Source: Rubripirellula reticaptiva (GTDB lineage: Bacteria; Planctomycetota; Planctomycetia; Pirellulales; Pirellulaceae). Taken from it: 64,000 nt of DNA. The notes under the pieces were generated by a model. The model searched no databases, had not been told where the DNA came from, and worked only from the letters and a program-made list of their open reading frames with translations. How positions within the stretch are numbered: position 1 is the first letter of the stretch; each line of letters starts with the position of its first letter. The stretch is taken from the NCBI RefSeq assembly GCF_007860175.1, contig NZ_SJPX01000002.1, positions 558,001 to 622,000 of the forward strand. Direction: 5' to 3'. The translations under genes and the position numbers were made by a program. Of the stretch, positions 42,847 to 52,403 are shown piece by piece.

Positions 42847-43839
42847 TTAAGCGCCCATCGTCGTTTGTTTCGCAAGCTCTTGTTCGGCTTGCTGTAAACT
42901 GGCTTGGTAACTAGCGAGTGTCAACGAAACGCCAAGCCGATCGGCAGTCTCGCACAACAACCGCAGGGCAATCACTCGCAATCGAACCGGCGCCACAACC
43001 GCCCGCCGCAAAGCACACGCTCGCAGCGCCACCATCGCATCAAGATCCTTCCCAAGCGCCAACAAACACTTGCCACGAATCAAATAGGCGGACGGCGACA
43101 ATTCATCATTGTCTAAAACGGGATCGAGCTCCTCGATTGCGTCCTGATAGTCCCCCGAATCGTAGCGAGCCTCGGCTAGGGTGATTCTCAGATTTACTAG
43201 CGACGGATCGCGGCTTAGGCGAGCTTGGCAAACTTCGATGCGTCGTAGTGCCCAATCTTGCTGACAACGCGTAAGTTCGTGGTCGGTTTCCGTGGTCTTC
43301 AACCGACTGTCCAGCTCGGCCACTTCGCGAAGCTGCTGGATTGAACGGGACAACGTGGCCTCTTCCAACTCCCAGTGCAACTCGTGCTCATCAGGAAAAA
43401 TCTGGATCGCCTGCTGTAGCACTCTCCGTGCCTCGACCGGCCGATTTTCAGCGCGATAAATCTTCGCCAACTCTAAAAACGCGTCCAGATCGGCAGGGTT
43501 CGATTTCAGGTGGTGCTCGAGGTACTGACGTCGCTTTAGTTCGAGCTTTGGCTTGTTTGTCGTTTCAGTCGTTTCAGTCGTTTCAGCGACGACGGATTTC
43601 GCGGTCTCGACAACCACTGGCGGTGGCGTGACGGACTCGTCCACAACCGAAGTTTTTTCGGTCGCCGAGACCGAGACCGGCTCGTCAACAACAGGCTGAT
43701 TGGCAACTGGCTCTTCGATTGAAACTCGATCCAGCTCCTCTGGCAGCACGGCTTCCCACTTTCCTTGACGGCCACCGTGCGACTCCTTCGGCGACTGACT
43801 CACCTGGATGCCCGAATCGCTGGCTGGAAAGTCTGGCAT
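42847..43839 (-). CDS. TPR-type protein heading the WXG-like cluster
   Basis: 330 residues from ATG 43839. The first about 110 are acidic and low-complexity, rich in Val, Glu, Pro and Thr (VVDEPVSVSATEKTSVVDESVTPPPVV). From about LKRRQYLEHHLKSNPADLDAFLELAKIYRAENRPVEARRVLQQAI on, TPR-like repeats continue through RITLAEARYDSGDYQDAIEELDPVL and SAYLIRGKCLLALGKDLDAMVAL. No signal peptide. It precedes the WXG-like gene by 41 bases. TPR proteins usually scaffold partners; no enzymatic role is visible. The longer frame to 44040 overlaps the alcohol dehydrogenase gene and is unlikely. Confidence 0.75.
   Translation of the reverse strand: MPDFPASDSGIQVSQSPKESHGGRQGKWEAVLPEELDRVSIEEPVANQPVVDEPVSVSATEKTSVVDESVTPPPVVVETAKSVVAETTETTETTNKPKLELKRRQYLEHHLKSNPADLDAFLELAKIYRAENRPVEARRVLQQAIQIFPDEHELHWELEEATLSRSIQQLREVAELDSRLKTTETDHELTRCQQDWALRRIEVCQARLSRDPSLVNLRITLAEARYDSGDYQDAIEELDPVLDNDELSPSAYLIRGKCLLALGKDLDAMVALRACALRRAVVAPVRLRVIALRLLCETADRLGVSLTLASYQASLQQAEQELAKQTTMGA
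43561..43586. repeat. 9-base tandem repeat in the TPR gene
   Basis: CGTTTCAGT is repeated almost three times, encoding TTETTETT on the minus strand in the disordered N-terminal part. Copy number could vary without frameshift because the unit is a multiple of three. Confidence 0.7.
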
Positions 43840-43952
43840 GATGGAAAGCTCAGGATGAAAGGACTTAGTGGACGCCGTTCCATTGTGAACTATCCCGATC
43901 GCCACCGCAAACATCCGTACAAGTAGCCCTCGACAGACTAGTGTCGGCCACG

Positions 43953-45110
43953 CTAGCCGGCCGGTTTTCTCGCGACTGACCGGTACAAGTCGAGGCTTCG
44001 CTGTGCATCGAGCGGCAAAGGATTGAAGGTGCCCGTCCATTGTTTCAGTGCGTCTTCGGCCATCACCTCAATCGAAGACTCTGCAATCGACAGTTCTTCC
44101 AGCGATGTCGCCAATCCGGCTTCGCGAAGCCAGCGGGTCACGAGAGACGCAAGACGTCCGGGCGCCTCACCATCCGACACACTTGGATCAACCTCTCGCA
44201 TCAACTCGCCATACCAGTTCGCGTGCGTCGCTCCGTTCATCCGAATCACCGATGGCAACATCATCCCAACGGCTTGACCATGCGTGATCGAGTGACGAGC
44301 GGTCAGCGGGTTAGCCGTCGCGTGCGCCGCACCAAGCATCGAGGTTTCAATCGCCATGCCGGCAAAGCACGCTCCTAACTGCATTTGCCCCCGTGCCTCG
44401 ATGTCGCCCGGTTCGGCAAGCACTCGCGAAAAACTGGCAGCCAACATTCCAAATGCACGACGACTGTATGTCACCGACATCGGATTGCGTCGCTTGGTGA
44501 CATACGTTTCGATCGCATGCGATAACGCATCGATACCGGTCAGCGCGGTTACGCGTGGCGGCTGCGTCATCGTCAAAGCCGGATCCAAAATGGCGATCCG
44601 AAAAGCTGCCCGAGCATCGCCGCAAGGCATTTTGACATGAGTTTCCGCATCGCTGATCAAAGCAAATGACTGAGATTCGCTGCCAGTGCCTGAGGTCGTC
44701 GGAATGGCAATCATCGGCAGCAAATCGCAAGTTGCTTTGCCAACGCCTTGATAGTCGTGAATCGTTCCACCACAGGAATAAACAAAGTTGATCCCCTTGC
44801 AACAGTCCATGCTGCTACCGCCGCCAAGTCCAACCAACAAATCAGGTTTCACTTCCGCCGCCCGGCGCACTCCGGCTTCGACCATCGAAGACGTCGGATT
44901 TTCAGCAAAGTCATGAAACGACTCAACGCGCAGCCCCGCAGCTTTCAAAGACGAGATGGCCGCCCCATCATGGCCCGCTTCCATGATACCGCGATCACTG
45001 ACCACCATGACGCACGCAGGACGATACTGTGCCGCCAATTCTCCCAACCGACTGATCGTCCCCTCGCCAAAGATAAAGCGAGTGCGATTTTGAATATCAA
45101 AAGGTTGCAT
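43953..45110 (-). CDS. Iron-containing alcohol dehydrogenase
   Basis: 385 residues. Typical features: N-terminal FDIQNRTRFIFGEG, NAD(P) site VGLGGGSSMDCCKG, IPTTSGTGSESQSFALI, and iron ligands in GIDALSHAIETYV and GMAIETSMLGAAHATANPLTARHSITHGQAVGMMLP. It oxidises an alcohol or reduces an aldehyde in the cytoplasm; the substrate is not evident. The Cys pair (CC) after GGGSSMD is unusual. Same strand as the sulfatase gene, 117 bases after it; co-regulation is possible but not shown. Confidence 0.93.
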   Translation of the reverse strand: MQPFDIQNRTRFIFGEGTISRLGELAAQYRPACVMVVSDRGIMEAGHDGAAISSLKAAGLRVESFHDFAENPTSSMVEAGVRRAAEVKPDLLVGLGGGSSMDCCKGINFVYSCGGTIHDYQGVGKATCDLLPMIAIPTTSGTGSESQSFALISDAETHVKMPCGDARAAFRIAILDPALTMTQPPRVTALTGIDALSHAIETYVTKRRNPMSVTYSRRAFGMLAASFSRVLAEPGDIEARGQMQLGACFAGMAIETSMLGAAHATANPLTARHSITHGQAVGMMLPSVIRMNGATHANWYGELMREVDPSVSDGEAPGRLASLVTRWLREAGLATSLEELSIAESSIEVMAEDALKQWTGTFNPLPLDAQRSLDLYRSVARKPAG

Positions 45111-45227
45111 CAGAGGAAATTTAGGTGGGCAAGTGGTGGTTGCTGTAAGCGGCGGGAGGGCCGGATGGGGTTATCGGCAACGACTGGGGGGTGACAGCAA
45201 CAGGGCAGATCGAGCGAAACCTAAGAA

Positions 45228-46715
45228 CTAGGGCTTCATCGACGTCAAATCAACGTCGTCGTTCAATTCTCGCTGCAGGTCTTGCAACTGCGCAAACATT
45301 TCCTGAATCAATGGCTTTGACTTCGGGTCGTCCGCCAAATCGTTCATTTCTTTCGGATCTTCCTCGACGTTATACAGCCTCAACACGTTCGCATTTGGGT
45401 ACGCGATCAACTTGTGCGTCTTGGTCCGAATACTACGTTGCTTGTCCAGATAGGATCCATAAATGTTTTCGTAAGGACTCGGCTGGCCTTCCAACATGGG
45501 CATCAGGCTATTGAAATCAACATGTTCCGGCTTTTGAACGCCTGCCAAATCAAGAGTCGTCGGCATGATGTCCTGCAGATAGACCGGCTCGTCGATTTTC
45601 CGTCCTGCTTCGACCCCAGGGCCAACAACCATCATTGGCACCCGCACGCTGTGATCATAAAGGTTCTGCTTGCCCATCAAACCATGTTGCCCAACCGCCA
45701 AGCCGTGGTCCGCGGTGAAAAAGATCCACGTATTGTCCGCTTTACCGGTCGCTTCGATTGCGTCCAAAATCCGACCGATCATCACGTCCATGTGAGTGAT
45801 GATTGCGTAGTACTCTTGCCGATGGACTTTGACTTCGGTGGGCGTCCGAGGAAACGGGGCAAGCTTTTCATCACGCAGCCCAGGGCCACATCCGATCAAG
45901 TCGGCGTGCGGATATTTGGGCAGAAAGTTAACCGGCGTTTTAATCGAATCCACCGGGTACATGTCCACGTACTCCTGAGGCGATTGCCGCGGATCATGCG
46001 GTGCATTGAATGCCAAGTACATGAAGAACGGCTCGTTACGCAACGACGCTTCTTTCAGAAAATCGCTGGAGTGGTTTGCGACCACTTCGCTCCAGTGCGT
46101 GCCGCCTTCCCAATAGCCACCAAACTTTGGATCCGATGGTGACCAGGGATCAGTGCCATCAGCGGCCGGACGACTGTATCCCGTTTTCGTATCTTTCGGC
46201 ATTCCGGCTCGGATATCCAGTGCCACATCAAATGCTTTCGAAGCGTTGGCTTTGCAATGCCACTTGCCAGTCATGTAGGTCCGGTATCCGGCCGACTTCA
46301 TGTGCTCGCTCCACCATCGTCCTGCCTGTCGTTCGGCTTCGGATTGGTTATAGATCGCGTTCGCGTTCCAAACCGATCGTCCCGAATTCAGCATCGTGCG
46401 ACTGGCAACGCAAACAGCGCCGCTCCACGATCCCATATTGTAAGCGTGCGTGAACGTGGTACCGCGCCGCACCAGCTTATCCAAGTTCGGCGTTTTGACT
46501 TCCGGATTATTCAGTTCACCGAGCGTTTCAAAGCACTGATCATCAGCAAAAACAAAAACGATGTTCGGCTTTGCTGATTCAAGTTGCTCCGCATCGCAGC
46601 GTCGAACCGCTGTCGTCACTTGCGCGGCCCCAAGAATCAGAACGGCGAACGCGAATCGCAAGGAACAATGACCGCGGGAGCGGCCTGGAGCACAGCTAGT
46701 GTTTCGTGAAGTCAT
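45228..46715 (-). CDS. Exported sulfatase
   Basis: About 495 residues from ATG 46715, with a signal peptide (LRFAFAVLILGAAQVTTAV). The formylglycine site is CVASR with Cys102, metal-binding Asp pair in FVFADDQCFET, and family segments YMTGKWHC, FMYLAFNAPHDPRQSPQEYVDMYP, YYAIITHMDVMIGRILDAIE and FFTADHGLAVGQHGLMGKQNLYD. Cys102 is converted to formylglycine by a maturase encoded elsewhere. It should hydrolyse sulfate esters of algal polysaccharides; the exact ester is unknown. Sulfatases are strikingly numerous in Pirellulaceae. A TTG/ATG start at 46757 would add residues before the signal peptide. Confidence 0.94.
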   Translation of the reverse strand: MTSRNTSCAPGRSRGHCSLRFAFAVLILGAAQVTTAVRRCDAEQLESAKPNIVFVFADDQCFETLGELNNPEVKTPNLDKLVRRGTTFTHAYNMGSWSGAVCVASRTMLNSGRSVWNANAIYNQSEAERQAGRWWSEHMKSAGYRTYMTGKWHCKANASKAFDVALDIRAGMPKDTKTGYSRPAADGTDPWSPSDPKFGGYWEGGTHWSEVVANHSSDFLKEASLRNEPFFMYLAFNAPHDPRQSPQEYVDMYPVDSIKTPVNFLPKYPHADLIGCGPGLRDEKLAPFPRTPTEVKVHRQEYYAIITHMDVMIGRILDAIEATGKADNTWIFFTADHGLAVGQHGLMGKQNLYDHSVRVPMMVVGPGVEAGRKIDEPVYLQDIMPTTLDLAGVQKPEHVDFNSLMPMLEGQPSPYENIYGSYLDKQRSIRTKTHKLIAYPNANVLRLYNVEEDPKEMNDLADDPKSKPLIQEMFAQLQDLQRELNDDVDLTSMKP

Positions 46716-46881
46716 AAGTCGGCACGGCGGGAGAGCTAGACATGGGGCGATAGCCAAGGGAGCACAACGTCCCCATCTTCATCCCTAGGCCCACAAGCGT
46801 CAATTGCAGGGCACCGGTTCCAAGATATCGCTAAGCCCTGCCATTGCTCGGCCTAAGTAAACGGGCGTTGCTTCCAGGTAC

Positions 46882-49743
46882 TTACTGTTTCGTGACTTGC
46901 TTCAACATTTTCTGCAGCGACGCATCCACCGGTTGTTGCAAAATTGCCCGTTTGAGATGCTTGATCGCCTCGTCCGTTCTTTGCTCAGCAATCAACAGGC
47001 GAATCAAATGGTTGCGATACTGCAAGTTGGCAGGCGACAGACGCACAGCATTTTCGAGCTCATCGATTGCGTCACTGGTCCGTCCGTCTGCAATAGCAAT
47101 TCGAGACATGGCATACGCCACTTCGTCCTGCCGCATCCCCCCCCCAGCCCCGCCCAAGGACGGATCAGCAAGCATTCGGCCAGCCTTGGCCCACATCCGA
47201 CCACGAATCGATTCCGGAACTCTCGGGTTCTCTGCAACCTGAAATATCGAATCAAGCGTTTCCGGGATCATCGCCTCGATCATCGTTTCGGATTCGCAAT
47301 CACGAATCAAAGGCCAAACGGAATTGAATCGTTCGGGCTTTAGCTCCAACAAACGCTCGACCATTGGCCCCATAGATTCAGGACCGGGAAATACATAAGC
47401 CAACCGAATCGCTTGTTCAATCACTCGCGGGTTTCCCGACTGCAGTCTGACCAGATCATTCAACAACTTGGTCGTTAGTTCCGCGTTGCTCGCGTCGGTG
47501 CGCTCAGCCATCTGGACAAAGTCTGTCTTGATCAGCGGCACGCGCACGAACGGATGCAGTGGACAATGAATCATCGCTAGCACCGCGGACTGCCTAGCGT
47601 CTCGAATCGCCGCGGGATCTTGCCCAGCAACCAAGAAAGCCGAATCGTCGCTTTTGGCATCAAAGTTCGCGGGGTCGCCTCCAACCGACATCAAGCGACG
47701 AACATTGATCCGCGGATCGTTTTTCAATTCGATCTGCGTCGACGCATCCAACAGTTCAGCTTCGGATCGGACCACCGTCTTGACGCCAGAATACTCAGTC
47801 GCCATCTCTTGGTTGGCCAACAGATAGAGGCTTGCCAGGAACTGCCGCTGGGGATCCGACGTCGCCCCTGCCGATGTGTCGGAAGTAATGCGCGGCAACG
47901 AAGACAAACGTTCTCCTCGGATCCGCTGAGCCTGAAACCATTGCTTGATCTCGAAATTGGCAAAACTATCGTTCGCTTGATCCGTCGACGTCTTCGTCAC
48001 CGTCCACAAGACAGCGATTAAAACGAAAGCGATCGAGAGCGGCACAACAACCGTGCGAGGCTCGGCTACAGCACTTTCAATGCGTGATTTCATTCCTCCA
48101 ACCGTTCGCGCCTTCGACGACTCTGGCCCCTTTAGAGGCAACATGCCAAAGAAAGCGCCAACCAAGACGGCAGCCGTCAAATAGTTCGCGGGCAACAGAA
48201 TACCGAAGTCAAAACAACACGCCACTACTTGAGACGTTAGCAAGAACCATCCCATCGCAGTCAGCGACGCCAAGTGACTGCGGCGATGCAACGCCATCAT
48301 CGCCAGTCCTTTGAACATCACGACAATCGCGATCGCGATGATAACGAAAATCACTGCGCCGCCTTCGACCAGCCATTCCACCGGCATCGAGTCTGCGTTC
48401 AACGTCGCGCTCGTACCAGCACTGGCTTGCTGATATGGCAACGTCGCGAATTGATACGTCCCTAAACCAGACCCCAGTGGCAAGTAATGCATTGCCGACC
48501 GAAGTCCGTCGGCGACAAGTTCCAACCGGCCGACCTGAGAGCCTTCGGACAGAGTAAAGATAGAATCAACGCGTTCGCCGACCGCTCCATCTAGCCCCAA
48601 ATAAACGAGCGCCCAGCGTGCAGCTATCAAAACAAACACGACTGCTGCCACCATCGCGGGATTGATCGCCCGTTGACGCCGCACAAGCTGAAGCGTAACG
48701 ATGACACCACCCGCTGCGGCGGCAACTAACGCTCCGCGCGACTGGCTTGCCGCGATCCCAACAACCTGGACGACCGCAGCAAAAAGAGCCAAGATCGAAG
48801 GACCGTCGAGATCTCGGACCATCGACTGCAACGCTCCAGCCACTCGCTCCAAAGCATTGCTCGGAGGCAGAACATATTGTGGGTCGATGATCGATTTCTT
48901 ACTCGATTTGCGAACTGTCCATACCAGCAATCCAACGGTCGCGGCCAAGGTTAGATTTAAAAATCCACCCGCATTATTGCGATTGACGAACGGTCCGAAG
49001 CTAGACGGACGAACCGCACTCACCGGAACAGCCCATGCACCGGCACTCGGCGGCGGTGCAGGGGAACTAACCCCCAACAATCCCCACAATGTAACGCTGG
49101 TCCCGGACACAGCTGCGATCACCAACACCAACTTCAACGCGCGGCGATCACGAACGGCGAAAACCGCAATGAACATCATCACAGCGGATAATGCAAAAGG
49201 AATCATCGCCCGCAACGTGTTAACTTGACTAAGCGTCGTGGGATGCCGATCGATACCGAAGTCATCGACATTCAAACGATCGAGTGTCTTGGACTGTGCC
49301 GCTGCATCTTCGATCTGTCCAGCTTCGATCAACCTAGCTTCGATTAACCCAGCTTCGGTGCGGATCTGATCGGGAACCCAATCTCGGTACGCAGCATGCG
49401 TGCCCGGCGCCAAACGGCTGCTGATATTCGCTGGAATTGGCAGCGACTGAAACAGCCCCAACGCAACCACAGCTAACGCAAGCAACGGCATCGCTAACTG
49501 AATTCGGTGATAGCTGCGACCGCGAATAAAAAACAAGGGAAACGCCAACACCGTGATCACGACCACAGCCCAGCAAACCATCATCTGGCTCCATGGCAAA
49601 ACGCCGCCGTAATCCCAAACGACAACCGCAGGCAGCGCAATCATCAGACAGGCCAATCCGGTGGCTGCCCATCCGGACAACTCTGGTCCCCCAAGCCGAC
49701 TCACCATAGATTTCAGCCGTCGCAGCGATTTGGTAAGTCTCAT
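46882..49743 (-). CDS. O-antigen ligase family membrane protein with C-terminal TPRs (copy A)
   Basis: 953 residues. About twelve hydrophobic helices occupy the first about 560 residues; the ligase/polymerase family marks are FVNRNNAGGFLNLTLA, SQSRGALVAAAAGGV and LPLGSGLGTYQFATLPYQQ. The last about 350 residues are soluble helical repeats ending in TPRs (SDAIDELENAVRLSPANLQYRNHLIRLLIAEQRTDEAIKHLKRAI). It probably polymerises or ligates glycan at the outer face. A copy related in order and motifs is at 53042. An extracytoplasmic loop (TEAGLIEARLIEAGQIED) contains a 15-base tandem repeat. Confidence 0.85.
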   Translation of the reverse strand: MRLTKSLRRLKSMVSRLGGPELSGWAATGLACLMIALPAVVVWDYGGVLPWSQMMVCWAVVVITVLAFPLFFIRGRSYHRIQLAMPLLALAVVALGLFQSLPIPANISSRLAPGTHAAYRDWVPDQIRTEAGLIEARLIEAGQIEDAAAQSKTLDRLNVDDFGIDRHPTTLSQVNTLRAMIPFALSAVMMFIAVFAVRDRRALKLVLVIAAVSGTSVTLWGLLGVSSPAPPPSAGAWAVPVSAVRPSSFGPFVNRNNAGGFLNLTLAATVGLLVWTVRKSSKKSIIDPQYVLPPSNALERVAGALQSMVRDLDGPSILALFAAVVQVVGIAASQSRGALVAAAAGGVIVTLQLVRRQRAINPAMVAAVVFVLIAARWALVYLGLDGAVGERVDSIFTLSEGSQVGRLELVADGLRSAMHYLPLGSGLGTYQFATLPYQQASAGTSATLNADSMPVEWLVEGGAVIFVIIAIAIVVMFKGLAMMALHRRSHLASLTAMGWFLLTSQVVACCFDFGILLPANYLTAAVLVGAFFGMLPLKGPESSKARTVGGMKSRIESAVAEPRTVVVPLSIAFVLIAVLWTVTKTSTDQANDSFANFEIKQWFQAQRIRGERLSSLPRITSDTSAGATSDPQRQFLASLYLLANQEMATEYSGVKTVVRSEAELLDASTQIELKNDPRINVRRLMSVGGDPANFDAKSDDSAFLVAGQDPAAIRDARQSAVLAMIHCPLHPFVRVPLIKTDFVQMAERTDASNAELTTKLLNDLVRLQSGNPRVIEQAIRLAYVFPGPESMGPMVERLLELKPERFNSVWPLIRDCESETMIEAMIPETLDSIFQVAENPRVPESIRGRMWAKAGRMLADPSLGGAGGGMRQDEVAYAMSRIAIADGRTSDAIDELENAVRLSPANLQYRNHLIRLLIAEQRTDEAIKHLKRAILQQPVDASLQKMLKQVTKQ
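49306..49365. repeat. 15-base minisatellite in ligase copy A
   Basis: Four 15-base units share CTTCG at the same place (start points 49306, 49321, 49336, 49351), encoding a pentapeptide repeat of the form (G/R)(L/Q)IEA. The two central units differ at only two positions. Confidence 0.75.
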
Positions 49744-50071
49744 TGAGCTGCGAATTTCGAGAATACGAATATGGAAGATGAGGACGCAAAAAGGGCGGGC
49801 ACGTCCACCCCCCTTCTAATCTTGATCAGCAAACACCGACATGAAAACCGTTTGCTCACAAAGTTGTTCAAACTGCCCAAGTCTATCTCCTCGCAACCGG
49901 AATCACGCTCACTCCATGCCCCCTGACAGTCCCCTAAGTCTTACCCGTCGAACTTGGACGCGGCTTTGACGGTAATAATGAATATTCGAAAGAACCAGAA
50001 CTGTTTCAGCCGCTAGACCAGGAAAGCGATAACCACTTGATTGCGATCGCCCCCTGGCCGATCATCATTGG
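49744..50071. other. 328-base divergent promoter region
   Basis: Separates ligase copy A (minus) from the glycosyltransferase (plus). No gene is seen. A TTGACG (49966-49971) is followed by AT-rich sequence without a well-placed -10. Confidence 0.45.
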
Positions 50072-51391
50072 ATGAAAGCGATTCGGCGAAGGGTCAAATC
50101 AGCTTGGCTTCTCGCTCCGTTCCACCTTCTCTATGCCGGCAACTCTGTGACGTCCAAGCCGACCATCGTCTTCATCAACCGCTGCTATTGGCCGGATTCC
50201 GAGGCCACTGGACAGCTGCTGACGGACCTTTGTCAGGATCTAACGAAACGTTTTGACGTCCATATCGTTTGCGGAGCCCCAAATTCACCGACCACCATGG
50301 ACTTCAAGCGATCAGGGATCGAGGTCCGTGACGGAATTACAATCCACCGCCTCACTCACACTCACTTCGCCAAACGAGTTCCCGCTGGGCGGATCATAAA
50401 CCTGGTTTCATTCTCGCGATCAGCATCGAAGTACCTTAAACGCACCAACCTAAAGCCGCATGCGGTAATCTGCGAAACCGACCCCTTCCTGCTGCCGGTC
50501 GTGGCGTCCAGCTATGTCCGGCGAAACGGTGCGAAACTAGTTTGCTATCTGCAAGACATTTATCCGGACGTCGCAGAAGCCATTGGCAAGGTTCGCTCCG
50601 GATGGCTAACTCGCCAAATCCGGTTTCGATTAAAAGCAGCCTACGACCATGCCGACCGCGTCGTGGTGCTTGGCTCCTGCATGCAGCGCCGACTAACTTC
50701 ACCGCCCTGGTCGATTGAACAGTCCAAGATGAGGGTCATCCCGAACTGGTCCGACTGTCAGTCAATCCAACCAATTTCAACCGAGTCAACGCAGTTTCGT
50801 CGTGTCAACAAGTTGACGGATAAACTTGTCGTCATGCACAGCGGCAACATGGGACTAACTCAGCGTTTGGACGTGCTAATCGATGCAACAGAGGATCGAA
50901 ACTGGCCCGCCGAAGCAGTGCTAGTGCTGGTCGGCGATGGCGCTGCGAAACAATCGCTTGAAGAAAAAGCAGCGGCATTCGGGAACGATCGAGTGCGTTT
51001 CTTGCCCTACCAACCGCGAGAAACCTTGAGCGACAGCCTGTCAGCGGCTGACGTTCACTTAGTCTCGATGCATGCAGAAATCACCGGCTGCCTCTGCCCT
51101 AGCAAACTGTATGGCATCTTGGCCGCCGGCCGGCCAGTCCTTGCGATCGCCGACTCAAACACCGACTTGTGTGAAACGGTCCAGCAGAACCAACTGGGCT
51201 GGACGTGCCCACCGCGAAGATCCGACTCCATTGCAGTGGCCGTTTCGAAGGCCGCGATGGACCCGGCCTACCGCGAATCAGCTGGAAAACGTGCCCGGCA
51301 AATAGCAGTCGAGCGTTTCGACCGACCTGTCGTGACAAAGCAGTTCGGCGATATGCTCGCCCAACTGCTAAACCAGTCCGAAACCAACTAG
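50072..51391 (+). CDS. Glycosyltransferase, GT4 type (WbuB-like)
   Basis: 439 residues. The N-terminal half begins TIVFINRCYWPDSEATGQLLTDL, typical of WbuB/WcaI-type enzymes; the C-terminal nucleotide-sugar domain has VMHSGNMGLTQRLDVLIDA, LVLVGDGAAKQSLE, VRFLPYQPRETLSDSLSAADVHLVSMHAEITGCLCPSKLYGILAAGRPVLAI, with the GT4 acidic motif altered to an E-I-T-G-C form. It transfers a sugar from an NDP-sugar to a lipid-linked acceptor at the inner membrane. Start ATG 50072 gives about 25 residues before the conserved strand; GTG 50147 is an alternative. gmd follows 28 bases downstream. Confidence 0.88.
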   Translation: MKAIRRRVKSAWLLAPFHLLYAGNSVTSKPTIVFINRCYWPDSEATGQLLTDLCQDLTKRFDVHIVCGAPNSPTTMDFKRSGIEVRDGITIHRLTHTHFAKRVPAGRIINLVSFSRSASKYLKRTNLKPHAVICETDPFLLPVVASSYVRRNGAKLVCYLQDIYPDVAEAIGKVRSGWLTRQIRFRLKAAYDHADRVVVLGSCMQRRLTSPPWSIEQSKMRVIPNWSDCQSIQPISTESTQFRRVNKLTDKLVVMHSGNMGLTQRLDVLIDATEDRNWPAEAVLVLVGDGAAKQSLEEKAAAFGNDRVRFLPYQPRETLSDSLSAADVHLVSMHAEITGCLCPSKLYGILAAGRPVLAIADSNTDLCETVQQNQLGWTCPPRRSDSIAVAVSKAAMDPAYRESAGKRARQIAVERFDRPVVTKQFGDMLAQLLNQSETN

Positions 51392-51419
51392 CCGTCGCTC
51401 GCAAAACCCGAAACGCATC

Positions 51420-52403
51420 ATGAAGTTTGCGCTAATTACCGGCATCACCGGCCAAGACGGTTCCTATCTCGCTGAACTTCTGTTGCAGAAAGGCTATACC
51501 GTTCATGGGCTCGTCCGCCGCAACAGCTCGACGACGCGGCTTCGCCTGGACCCGCTTTTTCATGACAAAAAAATCTACGGCGAGCGGCTGTTTTTGCACT
51601 ACGCCGACCTAGATGACGTAACCACGATTCGGCGAATCCTCAACAAAACGCAACCCGACAAACTTTATCATTTGGCGGGCCAAAGCCACGTCGGGGCTAG
51701 CTTTGACATCCCCGAATCAACGTGCCAGTTCACAGCGATGGGCACACTCAAACTGCTCGAGATCATCCGCGATCTTGCCAAGCAACCAAAGTTCTTGCAC
51801 ATCAGCAGCAGCGAGATATTCGGTCGTCCCGACTCCGGCCCCCAAAACGAGATGACGGCGATGCGACCAATCTCGCCCTACGGTGTAGCAAAGACGTTCG
51901 CGACGCAAATGACGCGTGTTTACCGTGATTCATTCGGCTTATTCGCCGTCAACGCGATTTGTTACAACCACGAATCGCCTCGCCGTGGCGAGTCATTTGT
52001 GACTCGAAAGATCACTCGCGCCGCCGCAGCGATCTCGCTCGGCTTGGAAGACAAACTGCGCATGGGCAGCCTCGACGGACGTCGTGACTGGGGATTCGCC
52101 CCCGACTATGTGGACGCGATGTGGCGTATGCTCAACCAAGACTCGCCCCAAGACTACGTGCTGGCAACGGGTATCACGCACAGCGTTGAGGACTTCTTAG
52201 CTGCAGCCTTCGAAAGCGTTGGACTGAATTGGCAAGATCACTATCAGGCCGACCCTCGGTACGTGCGCCCCGCCGAAGTCAGCAATCTTGTCGGCGACGC
52301 CAGTCGGGCCGCCACCGAACTCGGCTGGAAACCAACAACCCAGCTTGCTGGAATTGTAAAGGCGATGGTCGAACACGACGTTCACTTGCTTGCGAAATCG
52401 TAG
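51420..52403 (+). CDS. gmd: GDP-mannose 4,6-dehydratase
   Basis: 327 residues. Short-chain dehydrogenase features: NADP site ALITGITGQDGSYLAELLL, HLAGQSHVGASFD, SSSEIFG with the catalytic Glu, YGVAKTFA (Tyr-x3-Lys), NHESPRRGESFVTRKI and the substrate-binding region MGSLDGRRDWGFAPDYVDAMWRML. It converts GDP-mannose to GDP-4-keto-6-deoxymannose, the precursor of GDP-fucose, GDP-rhamnose or GDP-perosamine. The second enzyme (fcl or rmd) is not in the window. Located between two glycan genes, as expected for surface polysaccharide synthesis. Confidence 0.96.
   Translation: MKFALITGITGQDGSYLAELLLQKGYTVHGLVRRNSSTTRLRLDPLFHDKKIYGERLFLHYADLDDVTTIRRILNKTQPDKLYHLAGQSHVGASFDIPESTCQFTAMGTLKLLEIIRDLAKQPKFLHISSSEIFGRPDSGPQNEMTAMRPISPYGVAKTFATQMTRVYRDSFGLFAVNAICYNHESPRRGESFVTRKITRAAAAISLGLEDKLRMGSLDGRRDWGFAPDYVDAMWRMLNQDSPQDYVLATGITHSVEDFLAAAFESVGLNWQDHYQADPRYVRPAEVSNLVGDASRAATELGWKPTTQLAGIVKAMVEHDVHLLAKS

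Noticed and set aside
45414-46142. A 242-codon plus-strand frame opposite the sulfatase
   Set aside because: Composition typical of an antisense shadow; the sulfatase motifs on the other strand are complete.
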